Origin: Verrucomicrobiota bacterium
GTDB taxonomy: Bacteria > Verrucomicrobiota > Verrucomicrobiia > Opitutales > Opitutaceae
Assembly (NCBI GenBank): GCA_023430825.1
Contig: JAEYYL010000003.1
Coordinates: forward strand, 1-64,000
DNA length: 64,000 bases
Direction: 5' to 3'
Part shown: piece after piece, positions 8,772 through 16,412 of the stretch
Position numbering within the stretch: the first letter of the stretch is position 1
Layout: each line of letters starts with the position of its first letter
Notes under the pieces: generated by a model
Databases searched by the model: none
What the model was told of the DNA's origin: nothing
Seen by the model: only the letters and a program-made list of their open reading frames with translations
Program-made: the position numbers and the translations under genes

Positions 8772-9269
8772 ATGAAACGAGCGATCTTGCTGGTGGTGGC
8801 GGCGATGGGGCTGGGCGCGTGGCTGCGGGCGGAGGATGCGCCGCCGCAAGACGCCGAGGCGCAGGTGGCGGCGATTGTCGCGCGGCCGGAGGTGACCGTG
8901 GTGCATTTCTGGGCGCCGTGGTGCCGCAACTGCAAAACCGAGATGCGGCCGGACGGTTGGGCGAAGTTCGTGCAGGATAATCCGACGGTGAAGGTCGTGT
9001 TCATCAACATCTGGCACGGCGGGATGGACGGCCGTGCGGAACTCGCGGCGGCGCGGCTCGGCGGCCAGGAGAATTTCGTGGCGTTGACCCATCCGAACGG
9101 GTCGCGCAAGGCGGGCGAAAAAGTCGACCGATTCCTCGGACTGCCGGTGGCATGGGTGCCGACGACCTGGGTGTTTCGCGACAGTCGGATGCGCTATGCG
9201 CTGAATTACGGCGAAGTGCGTTTCGAGATGTTGCAGCAGATGGTGGACGACGCGGGGCGGAAGTGGTGA
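8772..9269 (+). CDS. Secreted thioredoxin-like protein
   Basis: The product has 165 residues. An N-terminal signal peptide (MKRAILLVVAAMGLGAWLRAE) precedes a thioredoxin fold with the active site WAPWCRNC near residue 53, so both redox cysteines are present. The cis-Pro loop region is in VAWVPTTWVF near residue 135. This fits TlpA/ResA-like periplasmic oxidoreductases that reduce or isomerise extracytoplasmic disulfides. The longer upstream open frame adds only Arg/Gly-rich antiframe sequence, so the ATG at 8772 is used. The natural substrate is unknown. Confidence 0.85.
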   Translation: MKRAILLVVAAMGLGAWLRAEDAPPQDAEAQVAAIVARPEVTVVHFWAPWCRNCKTEMRPDGWAKFVQDNPTVKVVFINIWHGGMDGRAELAAARLGGQENFVALTHPNGSRKAGEKVDRFLGLPVAWVPTTWVFRDSRMRYALNYGEVRFEMLQQMVDDAGRKW

Positions 9270-9448
9270 ACGCGATGCCCTCGATTCGGTCTCGGGCGGC
9301 GTAACGCGACGGGGCAGAGCGGGGCCGGCGGTGGGACGGGGGATGGAAGACGCTGGCAATTTGCGTGACGCAACGGGTTCTGGCTCGCGGCTGGGGCACA
9401 GCGTAGCCATGTTCGGTGCGACTTTCCGGCACCGGCCGTGTTCTGGGC

Positions 9449-10045
9449 ATGAACGATGACACTCCAGTGCAAACCCAAACCACGGGCCTAATCACCCCGA
9501 CCGACTTCACGACGTTCATGCGCAATTATCAGGACATGGTCTTCTCGACGTCGATGCGGCTCGTGGGCAACGAGGCGCAGGCGGAGGACATTTCCCAAGA
9601 GGTGTTCCTCAAGGCGTATGAACGTTACGACACGCTGCAGGCGAGCCCGACGGCCGGCGGCTGGTTGAAGACGGTGGCCACCAACCTGTCGCTCAACCAC
9701 CTGACCCGCTACCGCAATCGCTGGAAGTTCTTCTCGGAATTCCGCCGCGAGGACGATGGCGACTCCGATCAGCCGGACGTGGAGTTCGCCGCGCCCGACG
9801 CATTTTTTTCCGGCGTCGATGCGAGCGAGCGCCGGGCCTGGGTGGAGCAGGCGTTGAACCAACTGCCCGAGCATCAACGCGTGCCGCTCGTGCTCTATCA
9901 TTTCGAAGACATGCCCTACGATGACATCGCGAAACGCCTCGGCGTCTCGCTCGCGAAGGTAAAAACGGATATCCTGCGGGCCCGCGCGGCGCTCGCCCAG
10001 ATCCTCGCGCGCAGTGGCGCCTCCCACGAAAAATTCACCGCGTAA
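9449..10045 (+). CDS. ECF RNA polymerase sigma factor (RpoE-like)
   Basis: The 198-residue product has a sigma-70 region 2 (MVFSTSMRLVGNEAQAEDISQEVFLKAY, roughly residues 29-57) and a region 4 helix-turn-helix (LPEHQRVPLVLYHFEDM, then DIAKRLGVSLAKVKTDILRAR, roughly 135-185). Region 3 is absent, as in extracytoplasmic-function sigma factors. It is followed 13 bp later by a small membrane protein that could be its anti-sigma factor, and then by a large membrane protein. The upstream 11-residue extension is discarded in favour of the ATG at 9449. Confidence 0.92.
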   Translation: MNDDTPVQTQTTGLITPTDFTTFMRNYQDMVFSTSMRLVGNEAQAEDISQEVFLKAYERYDTLQASPTAGGWLKTVATNLSLNHLTRYRNRWKFFSEFRREDDGDSDQPDVEFAAPDAFFSGVDASERRAWVEQALNQLPEHQRVPLVLYHFEDMPYDDIAKRLGVSLAKVKTDILRARAALAQILARSGASHEKFTA

Positions 10046-10058
10046 ACTCCCGACCGCC

Positions 10059-10520
10059 ATGAAACGCTCTCCCGAAGAACTCGAAAAATTCATCCATCAG
10101 ACCCTGCGCTCGCTGCCGGATCGCCGCGCGCCGCGCTCGCTCGAAGGGCGCGTCCTCGCCGCCATTGCCGCGCGGGCGGAGCTGCCGTGGTGGAAGCAAT
10201 CCTACGCGCGCTGGCCGCTCGCGATGCGCTGCGCCTTCCTGTTGGTGTCCGGCGCGATCGCGAAAGCCCTGATCATGGCGACGGTTTGGGTGATGAGCGG
10301 CGCCGAGGGCGCGCAGCTCACGCACACGGTGGCGGCCGAATTCGCCTGGGTGAGCCGCTTGAGCGGGATCGTCGCGAGCCTGGGCGATTTCTGCGCGCTG
10401 CTGCTGCGCAGCATCCCGACGGTTTGGCTTTACGGTGGGCTCGCCGGGTTCGCGCTGGTTTACGCCACGCTTTTCGGGCTCGGTGCCACGGCCTACCGCA
10501 CGCTTTACGCGAACCGCTGA
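10059..10520 (+). CDS. Putative anti-sigma factor / small membrane protein
   Basis: The product has 153 residues. The N-terminal 50 residues are charged and cytoplasm-like (RSPEELEKFIHQTLRSLPDRRAPRSLE). They are followed by two clear hydrophobic spans, near residues 52-75 (CAFLLVSGAIAKALIMATVW) and 122-145 (VWLYGGLAGFALVYATLFGLG). It lies immediately after the ECF sigma gene in the same direction, the usual place for a membrane-bound anti-sigma factor. There is no zinc-binding HxxxCxxC motif, so this is a positional inference rather than a family match. Confidence 0.6.
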   Translation: MKRSPEELEKFIHQTLRSLPDRRAPRSLEGRVLAAIAARAELPWWKQSYARWPLAMRCAFLLVSGAIAKALIMATVWVMSGAEGAQLTHTVAAEFAWVSRLSGIVASLGDFCALLLRSIPTVWLYGGLAGFALVYATLFGLGATAYRTLYANR

Positions 10521-10559
10521 TTCCCGGCGGACGCACCTGTTTTTAACCGCTTCACTTCG

Positions 10560-12434
10560 ATGAATACTCCAGCTCGCCCTCTTTTCTTGGGGCTCGCGAT
10601 TGCACTCTTCCTGACCCTGACCTTCGCGATGGTGGCGCAAGAGCAGGCGCCCACGGCGGCGGAAGCGCCGGCCGCGTCCGCGGCTCCACTGCCGCCGGGC
10701 GAACTTCGCCGGCTCGATGTGCCGGAACCCGCGGTGGACAATGCCGCGCCGGCGGCGCCATCGATCGAAGCCGCGGCGGCGAGTGAACCGGAAAAACTCT
10801 CGGCAGAGACGCCGGCGCCCGCGCCGGAACCGCGCCGCGACCGTCGTTCGCGTGGTCACGGCCAGAACGAGCGGGTCTCTTTCTGGCACGATTCCACGCT
10901 GGCCGAAGGCGAGGCGGCGGACGTCGTTGTTTCGATCTTCGGTTCGTCGACCTCCGCCGGCACGGTGCGTGAGGCGGTGGTGTCGGTTTTCGGCTCGAGC
11001 ACGTCGAGCGGTCGGGTGGGCGACGCGGTGGTGTCGGTGCTCGGTAGTTCGCGCGTGACGGGCGGCCGGGTGGGCGACGCGGTCGTGTCCGTGCTGGGCA
11101 ACACCTATGTCAACGCCCGTGTCGACGGCGAAGTGGTGGCGGTGCTTGGCAATGTCGAACTCGGGCCCGACGCGGAGGTGCACGGCGAACTCGTCTGTGT
11201 CGGCGGGCGCGTCATCCAAGATCCCGGCGCCCAGGTTTTCGGTCGGATCAACAATGTGGCGTTCGGCGTGAATTTCGGCGGGTTCGATTGGTTGCATGCG
11301 TGGGTGCGGCACTGCCTCGTGCTCGGGCGGCCGCTCGCGTTCGGGCCACATCTGATGTGGGCGTGGTGGATCGCGCTCGGGTTTCTCGCGTTGTATGTCG
11401 TGCTGGCGGCGATCGTCCCGCGCGGGGTCGAGAAGTGCTCGGCAACGCTGCAGGAGCGGCCGGGATACTCCCTGCTGACGGCGCTGTTGATCACACTGCT
11501 CACGCCGTTGGCGATGGTGGTGCTGGCCGTCACGGTGGTCGGCACGCCGGCATTGATGCTTGCGCTGTTCGCGGCGGGGATTTTCGGCAAGGTGGTGATG
11601 CTCGACTGGATCGGGCGGCGGCTGGCGGGGATTTTTGGCGGCGGACGTGCGATCGCGCCGGCGCTCGCGGTGCTTGTGGGCGGTGTCGTGGTGCTGCTGC
11701 TCTACACGGTGCCGATCGTCGGCTTCGTGCTGATGAAATTGCTGTCGTGGATCGGGCTCGGTGTGGTGGGTTACACGCTGATTCTGGCGATGCAGCGGCC
11801 CAAAATGGCGGCGGCGGCGGCGGCGAATGCCGCGGTGGCCGGCAACGCCACGATGCCGGAAGCCGTGCCGGGTGTCGTCCCGCCGGTTGTGGGCGCGGCA
11901 AGTATGTCGGCCACGCCCGGAATGGTGTCGCCGGGCTTCAGCGGCGAGGGCGCGGTGCCGGTGCCGCCCGTGTCGCCGCCGCTTCCTCCGCCGTCTGCGG
12001 CCGCGCCGTTACCGCCGCCGCCGGTGGTGCCGCGGCCGGTGGTGTCGGTGGCGACGCTGCCGCGCGCAGGTTTTTGGATTCGCATCGCGGCATCGCTGCT
12101 CGACATGCTGATCGTGGCCCTGGCGTGCAGCCTGATTCCGAATCACTGGCAGCCGAACTTCCTGCTGATTTTTGCGGCGTATTGCTGCGTGTTGTGGGCG
12201 ACGAAGGGCACGACGGTCGGCGGCATCATCTGCGGCTTGAAAGTGGTGAGGCTCGATGAGCGGCCGCTCGACTGGCCGACGGCGCTGGTGCGCGCGCTGG
12301 GTGGTTTCCTTTCGCTGGTCGCGGCGGGTATCGGGTTCATCTGGGTGGCGTTCGACGACCAAAAACAGTCGTGGCACGACAAGATTGCAGGCACGACGAT
12401 CGTGCATGTGCCGAAAGGCGTGTCGCTCGTCTGA
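10560..12434 (+). CDS. Membrane protein with bactofilin-like repeats and a C-terminal RDD domain
   Basis: The 624-residue product begins with a signal or anchor helix and an Ala/Pro/Glu-rich linker. At about residues 118-225 there is a ladder of short repeats, each close to GRVGDAVVSVLGSS, like the right-handed beta-solenoid of polymer-forming (bactofilin-type) proteins. Several membrane spans follow (residues about 265-410), then a Pro-rich linker, and a C-terminal RDD domain (LPRAGFWIRIAASLLDMLIVA ... GGIICGLKVVRLDERPLDW ... FDDQKQSWHDKIAGT). It is the third gene of the sigma/anti-sigma cluster and so may be that regulon's membrane-stress partner; this is an inference. Confidence 0.8.
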   Translation: MNTPARPLFLGLAIALFLTLTFAMVAQEQAPTAAEAPAASAAPLPPGELRRLDVPEPAVDNAAPAAPSIEAAAASEPEKLSAETPAPAPEPRRDRRSRGHGQNERVSFWHDSTLAEGEAADVVVSIFGSSTSAGTVREAVVSVFGSSTSSGRVGDAVVSVLGSSRVTGGRVGDAVVSVLGNTYVNARVDGEVVAVLGNVELGPDAEVHGELVCVGGRVIQDPGAQVFGRINNVAFGVNFGGFDWLHAWVRHCLVLGRPLAFGPHLMWAWWIALGFLALYVVLAAIVPRGVEKCSATLQERPGYSLLTALLITLLTPLAMVVLAVTVVGTPALMLALFAAGIFGKVVMLDWIGRRLAGIFGGGRAIAPALAVLVGGVVVLLLYTVPIVGFVLMKLLSWIGLGVVGYTLILAMQRPKMAAAAAANAAVAGNATMPEAVPGVVPPVVGAASMSATPGMVSPGFSGEGAVPVPPVSPPLPPPSAAAPLPPPPVVPRPVVSVATLPRAGFWIRIAASLLDMLIVALACSLIPNHWQPNFLLIFAAYCCVLWATKGTTVGGIICGLKVVRLDERPLDWPTALVRALGGFLSLVAAGIGFIWVAFDDQKQSWHDKIAGTTIVHVPKGVSLV

Positions 12435-12695
12435 GTTGAGCCGAGCCGGGCTCAGGCAGCAGACCTCCCGCGAATGACGTGAATGAACGCGAATTTCAGA
12501 GAGGTGGAATCGAATATGGCCGCTGCGAAGCCAGGCCACGGTTTGGCGGAAGAGTTTTTTTATTTGAATTCGCGCCCATTGGCGTGATTCGCGGGCAACT
12601 GAATGCTCCCGGCTTAGGCACGGACGCTTCAGTGCTGCCCGCGCAGAAGCTTTCTGGCTGACAGTTGGGCAGGGATGTCCGATAGGTCGCGGCCT

Positions 12696-13184
12696 ATGGC
12701 CAAGCCACTTGTCGGAATCATCATGGGGAGCACGTCGGATTGGGAGACGATGCAGCACGCCGCCGCGCAGCTCGAAGCGTTGGGCGTGCCGTTCGAGAAA
12801 CGGGTGGTCAGTGCGCATCGCACGCCGAAGCTGATGGTGAGCTACGCGGAGAGTGCGGAGCGGCGCGGGTTGAAGGCGATCATTGCGGGAGCGGGCGGCG
12901 CGGCGCATCTGCCGGGGATGACGGCGTCGATGACGACGCTGCCGGTGCTCGGCGTGCCGGTGGAGTCGAAGGCGTTGAAGGGGCTGGATTCGCTGCTCTC
13001 GATCGCGCAGATGCCGGGCGGCGTGCCGGTGGCGACCTTCGCGGTGGGGAAGGCCGGGGCGATCAACGCCGCGCTGTTTGCGGCGTCGCTGCTGGCGCAG
13101 AGCGATGCGAAGACGCGCGCGGCGTGGCGGAAATTTCGCAGCGATCAGACGGCGAAGGTGTTGAAGGCGAAACTGCCGGAGTGA
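12696..13184 (+). CDS. purE: N5-carboxyaminoimidazole ribonucleotide mutase PurE
   Basis: The 162-residue product has the class I PurE signature: [13 protein letters not shown] at the N-terminus, then [12 protein letters not shown] and [14 protein letters not shown], and the [32 protein letters not shown] segment. PurE converts N5-CAIR to CAIR in purine biosynthesis. It is followed by purK, which makes its substrate, so the two form the classical purEK unit. An ATG at 12675 would add seven residues; the start at 12696 is preferred because conservation begins right after it. Confidence 0.95.
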   Translation: MAKPLVGIIMGSTSDWETMQHAAAQLEALGVPFEKRVVSAHRTPKLMVSYAESAERRGLKAIIAGAGGAAHLPGMTASMTTLPVLGVPVESKALKGLDSLLSIAQMPGGVPVATFAVGKAGAINAALFAASLLAQSDAKTRAAWRKFRSDQTAKVLKAKLPE

Positions 13185-13264
13185 GCGGGCGCGGTGCGGT
13201 GACGCCGGTGAAAGAGTTTTGACGCGGGGCGGCGCGTCTCCGTTCTGTTTCGTTTCCCGTGCAC

Positions 13265-14401
13265 ATGATTCTTCCCGGAAAAACGATCGGCATTCTCGGT
13301 GGCGGCCAACTCGGCCGCATGCTCGCGCAGGCGGCGCAGACGCTCGGGTATCGCGTGCATGTGTTCGAGCCGCAGGCGAACTGCCCGGCGGGCGCGGTGG
13401 CGAACCGCGAGGTGAACGCGAGCTACGAGGATCTGAAGGCGCTGAAGGAGTTCGCGCGCGGCGTCGACGTGATCACCTACGAGTTCGAGAACATTCCGTC
13501 CGAGCCGCTCGCGGCCATCGCGCCGCTGGTGCCGCTGCACCCGCGAGCGGATGTCTTGCATGTGTGCCAGAATCGGCAACGCGAGAAAGCCTGGCTGCGG
13601 GCGCAGGGGATTCCGCATGTGCGTTACGCGGAGGCTTTGGACGGCGACGTGGCGGCGGCGGTGGCGCTGGTCGGCCGGCCGTGCGTGGTGAAGACGGCGG
13701 ATTTCGGCTACGACGGGAAAGGGCAGATGCGCATCAGCGACGACGAGGATCTCGCGAAGGCCGCGGCGATTTTTCGCGGGCGGCGCTGCGTGGTGGAGCG
13801 CTGGGTGGATTTTCAGCGCGAGTTGTCGGTGGTGGTGGCGCGTTCGGCGACGGGTGAGACGAAGGCGTTTCCCGTCGCGGAGAACATTCACACGCGGCAC
13901 ATCCTGGATTTTTCGATCGTGCCGGCGCGCGTGAGCGCGGCGATCGCGCGCGAAGCGGAGACCCTGGCGGTGACGGTGGCGGAGAAACTCGGCGTGGTGG
14001 GGCTGATCGCGGTCGAGATGTTTCTCGCGAACAACGGCGAGTTGCTGGTCAACGAACTCGCGCCGCGTTCGCACAACTCGGGGCACTGGTCGATCGACGG
14101 CTGTGAAACGAGCCAGTTCGAGCAGCAGGTGCGCGCGGTGTGCGGTGCGCCGCTGGGGCCGGTCGGCGTGCGCGAGCCGACGGTGATGGTGAACCTCCTC
14201 GGCGATGCGTGGAAGTGGCGCGACGGGCAGGTCGTCGGCGAGCCGGATTGGGCGGCGGTGCTCGCGGAGCCGAAGGCGAAACTGCACCTCTACGGGAAGG
14301 CGGAGCCGCGGATGGGGCGCAAGATGGGGCACTTCACGCTGCGCGGAAACGATCTCGATGTCGTGTTGGAAAAAGCGCGCGAGTTGAAGCTGCGGCTCTG
14401 A
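13265..14401 (+). CDS. purK: N5-carboxyaminoimidazole ribonucleotide synthase PurK
   Basis: The product has 378 residues. The N-terminal nucleotide fold opens with GKTIGILGGGQLGRMLAQAA. The ATP-grasp central domain follows, with KTADFGYDGKGQ and the metal-binding segment VEMFLANNGELLVNELAPRSHNSGHWSID, which is diagnostic for PurK. It uses ATP and bicarbonate to make N5-CAIR from AIR. It lies 80 bp after purE. A GTG at 13259 is possible but the ATG at 13265 fits better. Confidence 0.95.
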   Translation: MILPGKTIGILGGGQLGRMLAQAAQTLGYRVHVFEPQANCPAGAVANREVNASYEDLKALKEFARGVDVITYEFENIPSEPLAAIAPLVPLHPRADVLHVCQNRQREKAWLRAQGIPHVRYAEALDGDVAAAVALVGRPCVVKTADFGYDGKGQMRISDDEDLAKAAAIFRGRRCVVERWVDFQRELSVVVARSATGETKAFPVAENIHTRHILDFSIVPARVSAAIAREAETLAVTVAEKLGVVGLIAVEMFLANNGELLVNELAPRSHNSGHWSIDGCETSQFEQQVRAVCGAPLGPVGVREPTVMVNLLGDAWKWRDGQVVGEPDWAAVLAEPKAKLHLYGKAEPRMGRKMGHFTLRGNDLDVVLEKARELKLRL

Positions 14402-14455
14402 TTCTGCGGAGTGACGTGAGCGGCCGGTCGGCGGCCGCACGGGTTTTCGGGCGGG

Positions 14456-15085
14456 TCAGAGGCCCGATGGCGGTTGCTCGATTTTTTCGCCGCGTGCGGC
14501 GGCGTAGTCGGCGGGTGTGTCGAGGTCGATCGCGAGTTCGGGCAACTCTTCGGAAGCGACGAGGTCGGGGCGCGCTTGGAGGAGCGTGCGCGCGCCTTCT
14601 TCGCCGGTAAGCGCGGCGAGCGCGGAGAAGTGTTCGCGGAGGAACAACGCGGGCGCGGCGTTGCGGCCGTGGTAGCGCGCGGCGGCGATGCTTTGTCCGC
14701 TCGCTTGCTGACGCGCGACGAGTCGCACGATCGTGTCGGCGGTGAACGCGGGTTGATCGCAGAGGGCGATGAGGGCGGCGTCGAGCGAGCGCGAGAATTG
14801 CTGGAGCATCGCGATGCCGGTGCGAATGGACGAGGCCATGCCTTCGGCCCACGCCGGGTTTTCGGCGACGAGCACGGGGAGGCGTGCGAGGAGCGGGCGG
14901 ATTTTTTCGGCTTCCGCACCGAGGACGACGACGACGGGCCACGCGGCGGAGGCGAGTGCGGCCTCGACCGTGCGCAGGAGCAGCGGACGGCCTTCGAGCG
15001 GCAGCAATTGCTTGGGCTCGCCCATGCGGGACGAGGCGCCCGCGGCGAGGATGATGCAACCGAAGCGGAAGGGAGCGTGAGGCAC
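14456..15085 (-). CDS. MocA/MobA-like molybdenum cofactor nucleotidyltransferase
   Basis: The 209-residue product starts at a GTG with a good AGGAA ribosome site 9 nt upstream. It opens with the nucleotidyltransferase motif CIILAAGASSRMGEPKQLL (GxxGRMGxxK-type loop), followed by LIALCDQPAFTADTI, the DQP segment typical of MocA/YgfJ proteins. These enzymes attach CMP or GMP to molybdopterin to make the dinucleotide cofactor of molybdenum hydroxylases. It is the second gene after xdhC with a 14-bp gap, so both probably serve maturation of a xanthine-dehydrogenase-family enzyme, which is not encoded nearby. Confidence 0.85.
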   Translation of the reverse strand: MPHAPFRFGCIILAAGASSRMGEPKQLLPLEGRPLLLRTVEAALASAAWPVVVVLGAEAEKIRPLLARLPVLVAENPAWAEGMASSIRTGIAMLQQFSRSLDAALIALCDQPAFTADTIVRLVARQQASGQSIAAARYHGRNAAPALFLREHFSALAALTGEEGARTLLQARPDLVASEELPELAIDLDTPADYAAARGEKIEQPPSGL

Positions 15086-15099
15086 GGCGGAATTTCCTC

Positions 15100-16098
15100 T
15101 CAGTCGTGGATCGGGCGCGTGCGCTCCTTGAGCGGACGGGCGTCGCGCGCGGCGAGCGTGGCGCGCATTTCCGCGACGATGCTGAGCGCGACTTCCTCGG
15201 GTGTTTCGGCGCCGAGATCGAGGCCGACGGGTGCGTGGAGGCGGGCGCGTTGCGCGGGTGTGATGGTGGCACCGTCGGCGGTGAGATCGGCGAGGATGCG
15301 TGCGGCGCGCTTTTTGGGGCCGAGCAGGCCCACGTAGGGAAGATCGCGCACGAGCAGGTCGCGGAGAATCGGCACGTCGTGCACGTAATGATGCGTCATC
15401 ACCACGGCGAGCGCGTCGGACGGGAGTGCGCAACGGGATACGAGTTCGGGCGAAGGCGCGACGACGAGCGCGTCGGCGAGGGGGAAACGCGCGGGGGTGG
15501 TGAAATCGCGCCGCGGATCGGCGACCGTGACGTGCCAGCCGAGTTCTTTGGCGAGTCGCGTGAGCGGTTGGGCATCGTCGCCTGCGCCGAAGATGGCGAG
15601 GCGCACCGGCGGAGGCACGGTGTGGAGAAAAATCCCGCAGGAGGCGGGCAGATCGGCAGCTTCGCTCGCGAGGCGCGTGCCGAGGAGCGAAGGGTCGGTT
15701 GAGCGCCAGACGACGGCGAGCGGGGTGGGGCGGTGCGAGCGGAGATGGGCGGCGAGGGTCGCGACCCAGGCGGGCGAAGGCGGTAGTTTTTCGATGAATA
15801 CCTGGACGACGCCGTGGCAGCCGAGGCCGACGCCCCAGACGAGATCGTTTTCCGAGGTGGTGTCGTAGGTGACGAGGTCGGCGATGCCGGTGGCGGCGAC
15901 GCGGGTGGCTCGGGCGAGGACATCCTCCTCGAGGCAGCCGCCGCTGATCGAGCCGAGGCGCGTGCCATGGGGCGTCAACAGGAGCCGCGCACCGGGGCGT
16001 CGGTAGGAAGAGCCCGTCACGGAGACCAAGGTGGCCAGGACGCCAGCGGGTTCCGACGAGGCCGTGATGTGGCGGGCGATGGCGAGGAGTTCGTTCAC
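15100..16098 (-). CDS. XdhC/CoxI-family molybdoenzyme maturation protein
   Basis: The 332-residue product has the N-terminal XdhC/CoxI domain (VLATLVSVTGSSYRRPGARLLLTPHGTRLGSISGGCLEEDV, with the conserved SGGCLE). Its C-terminal half is a Rossmann-like domain (LAIFGAGDDAQPLTRLAKELGW), ending in the typical YVGLLGPKKRAARIL and EVALSIVAEMRA segments. XdhC proteins bind molybdenum cofactor and help sulfurate it before insertion into the target hydroxylase. The gene leads an operon with the mocA-like gene. Confidence 0.92.
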   Translation of the reverse strand: MNELLAIARHITASSEPAGVLATLVSVTGSSYRRPGARLLLTPHGTRLGSISGGCLEEDVLARATRVAATGIADLVTYDTTSENDLVWGVGLGCHGVVQVFIEKLPPSPAWVATLAAHLRSHRPTPLAVVWRSTDPSLLGTRLASEAADLPASCGIFLHTVPPPVRLAIFGAGDDAQPLTRLAKELGWHVTVADPRRDFTTPARFPLADALVVAPSPELVSRCALPSDALAVVMTHHYVHDVPILRDLLVRDLPYVGLLGPKKRAARILADLTADGATITPAQRARLHAPVGLDLGAETPEEVALSIVAEMRATLAARDARPLKERTRPIHD

Positions 16099-16412
16099 GA
16101 TGCAGAGGCTCGGTTCACTCTCCGTCAGACGAGGTGGGGAGCAAGCGCAGTTGCGTAAGTGGGTTTCGGCGACGACGCGTTTTGCGGTGGCACCGCCGAG
16201 GGGTCAAAGCGGCCGGTTTGTCGTTCACCGCAAATTCGGGGCGTTCGTCGTCATAAAACCGCGTCTTAACCTATTTATTGCTTTTCTTTTTTTTCCTCCC
16301 AATTTGGCGCGAAGTTCAAGCATCTCCGGCGGCGGAGTGAACTTACACAACACAACGCGGCGGTCTGTCCTCCGGGCGGAGCGCCGAACACACAACGTAA
16401 CTGATTACGACT
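16099..16412 (+). promoter_or_regulatory. Divergent upstream region of xdhC and the TonB-dependent receptor
   Basis: A 314-bp gap separates two divergent genes. The half nearest the receptor is strikingly AT-rich (around 16255-16310, with a run of TTTCTTTTTTTTCC) compared with the rest of the chromosome. This suits a promoter and upstream element, but no single -35/-10 pair stands out. No riboswitch or gene was recognised. Confidence 0.45.

Noticed and set aside
12479..12661. A 60-residue plus-strand frame
   Set aside because: No homology-like features, no ribosome site, and it lies in the intergenic region before purE.
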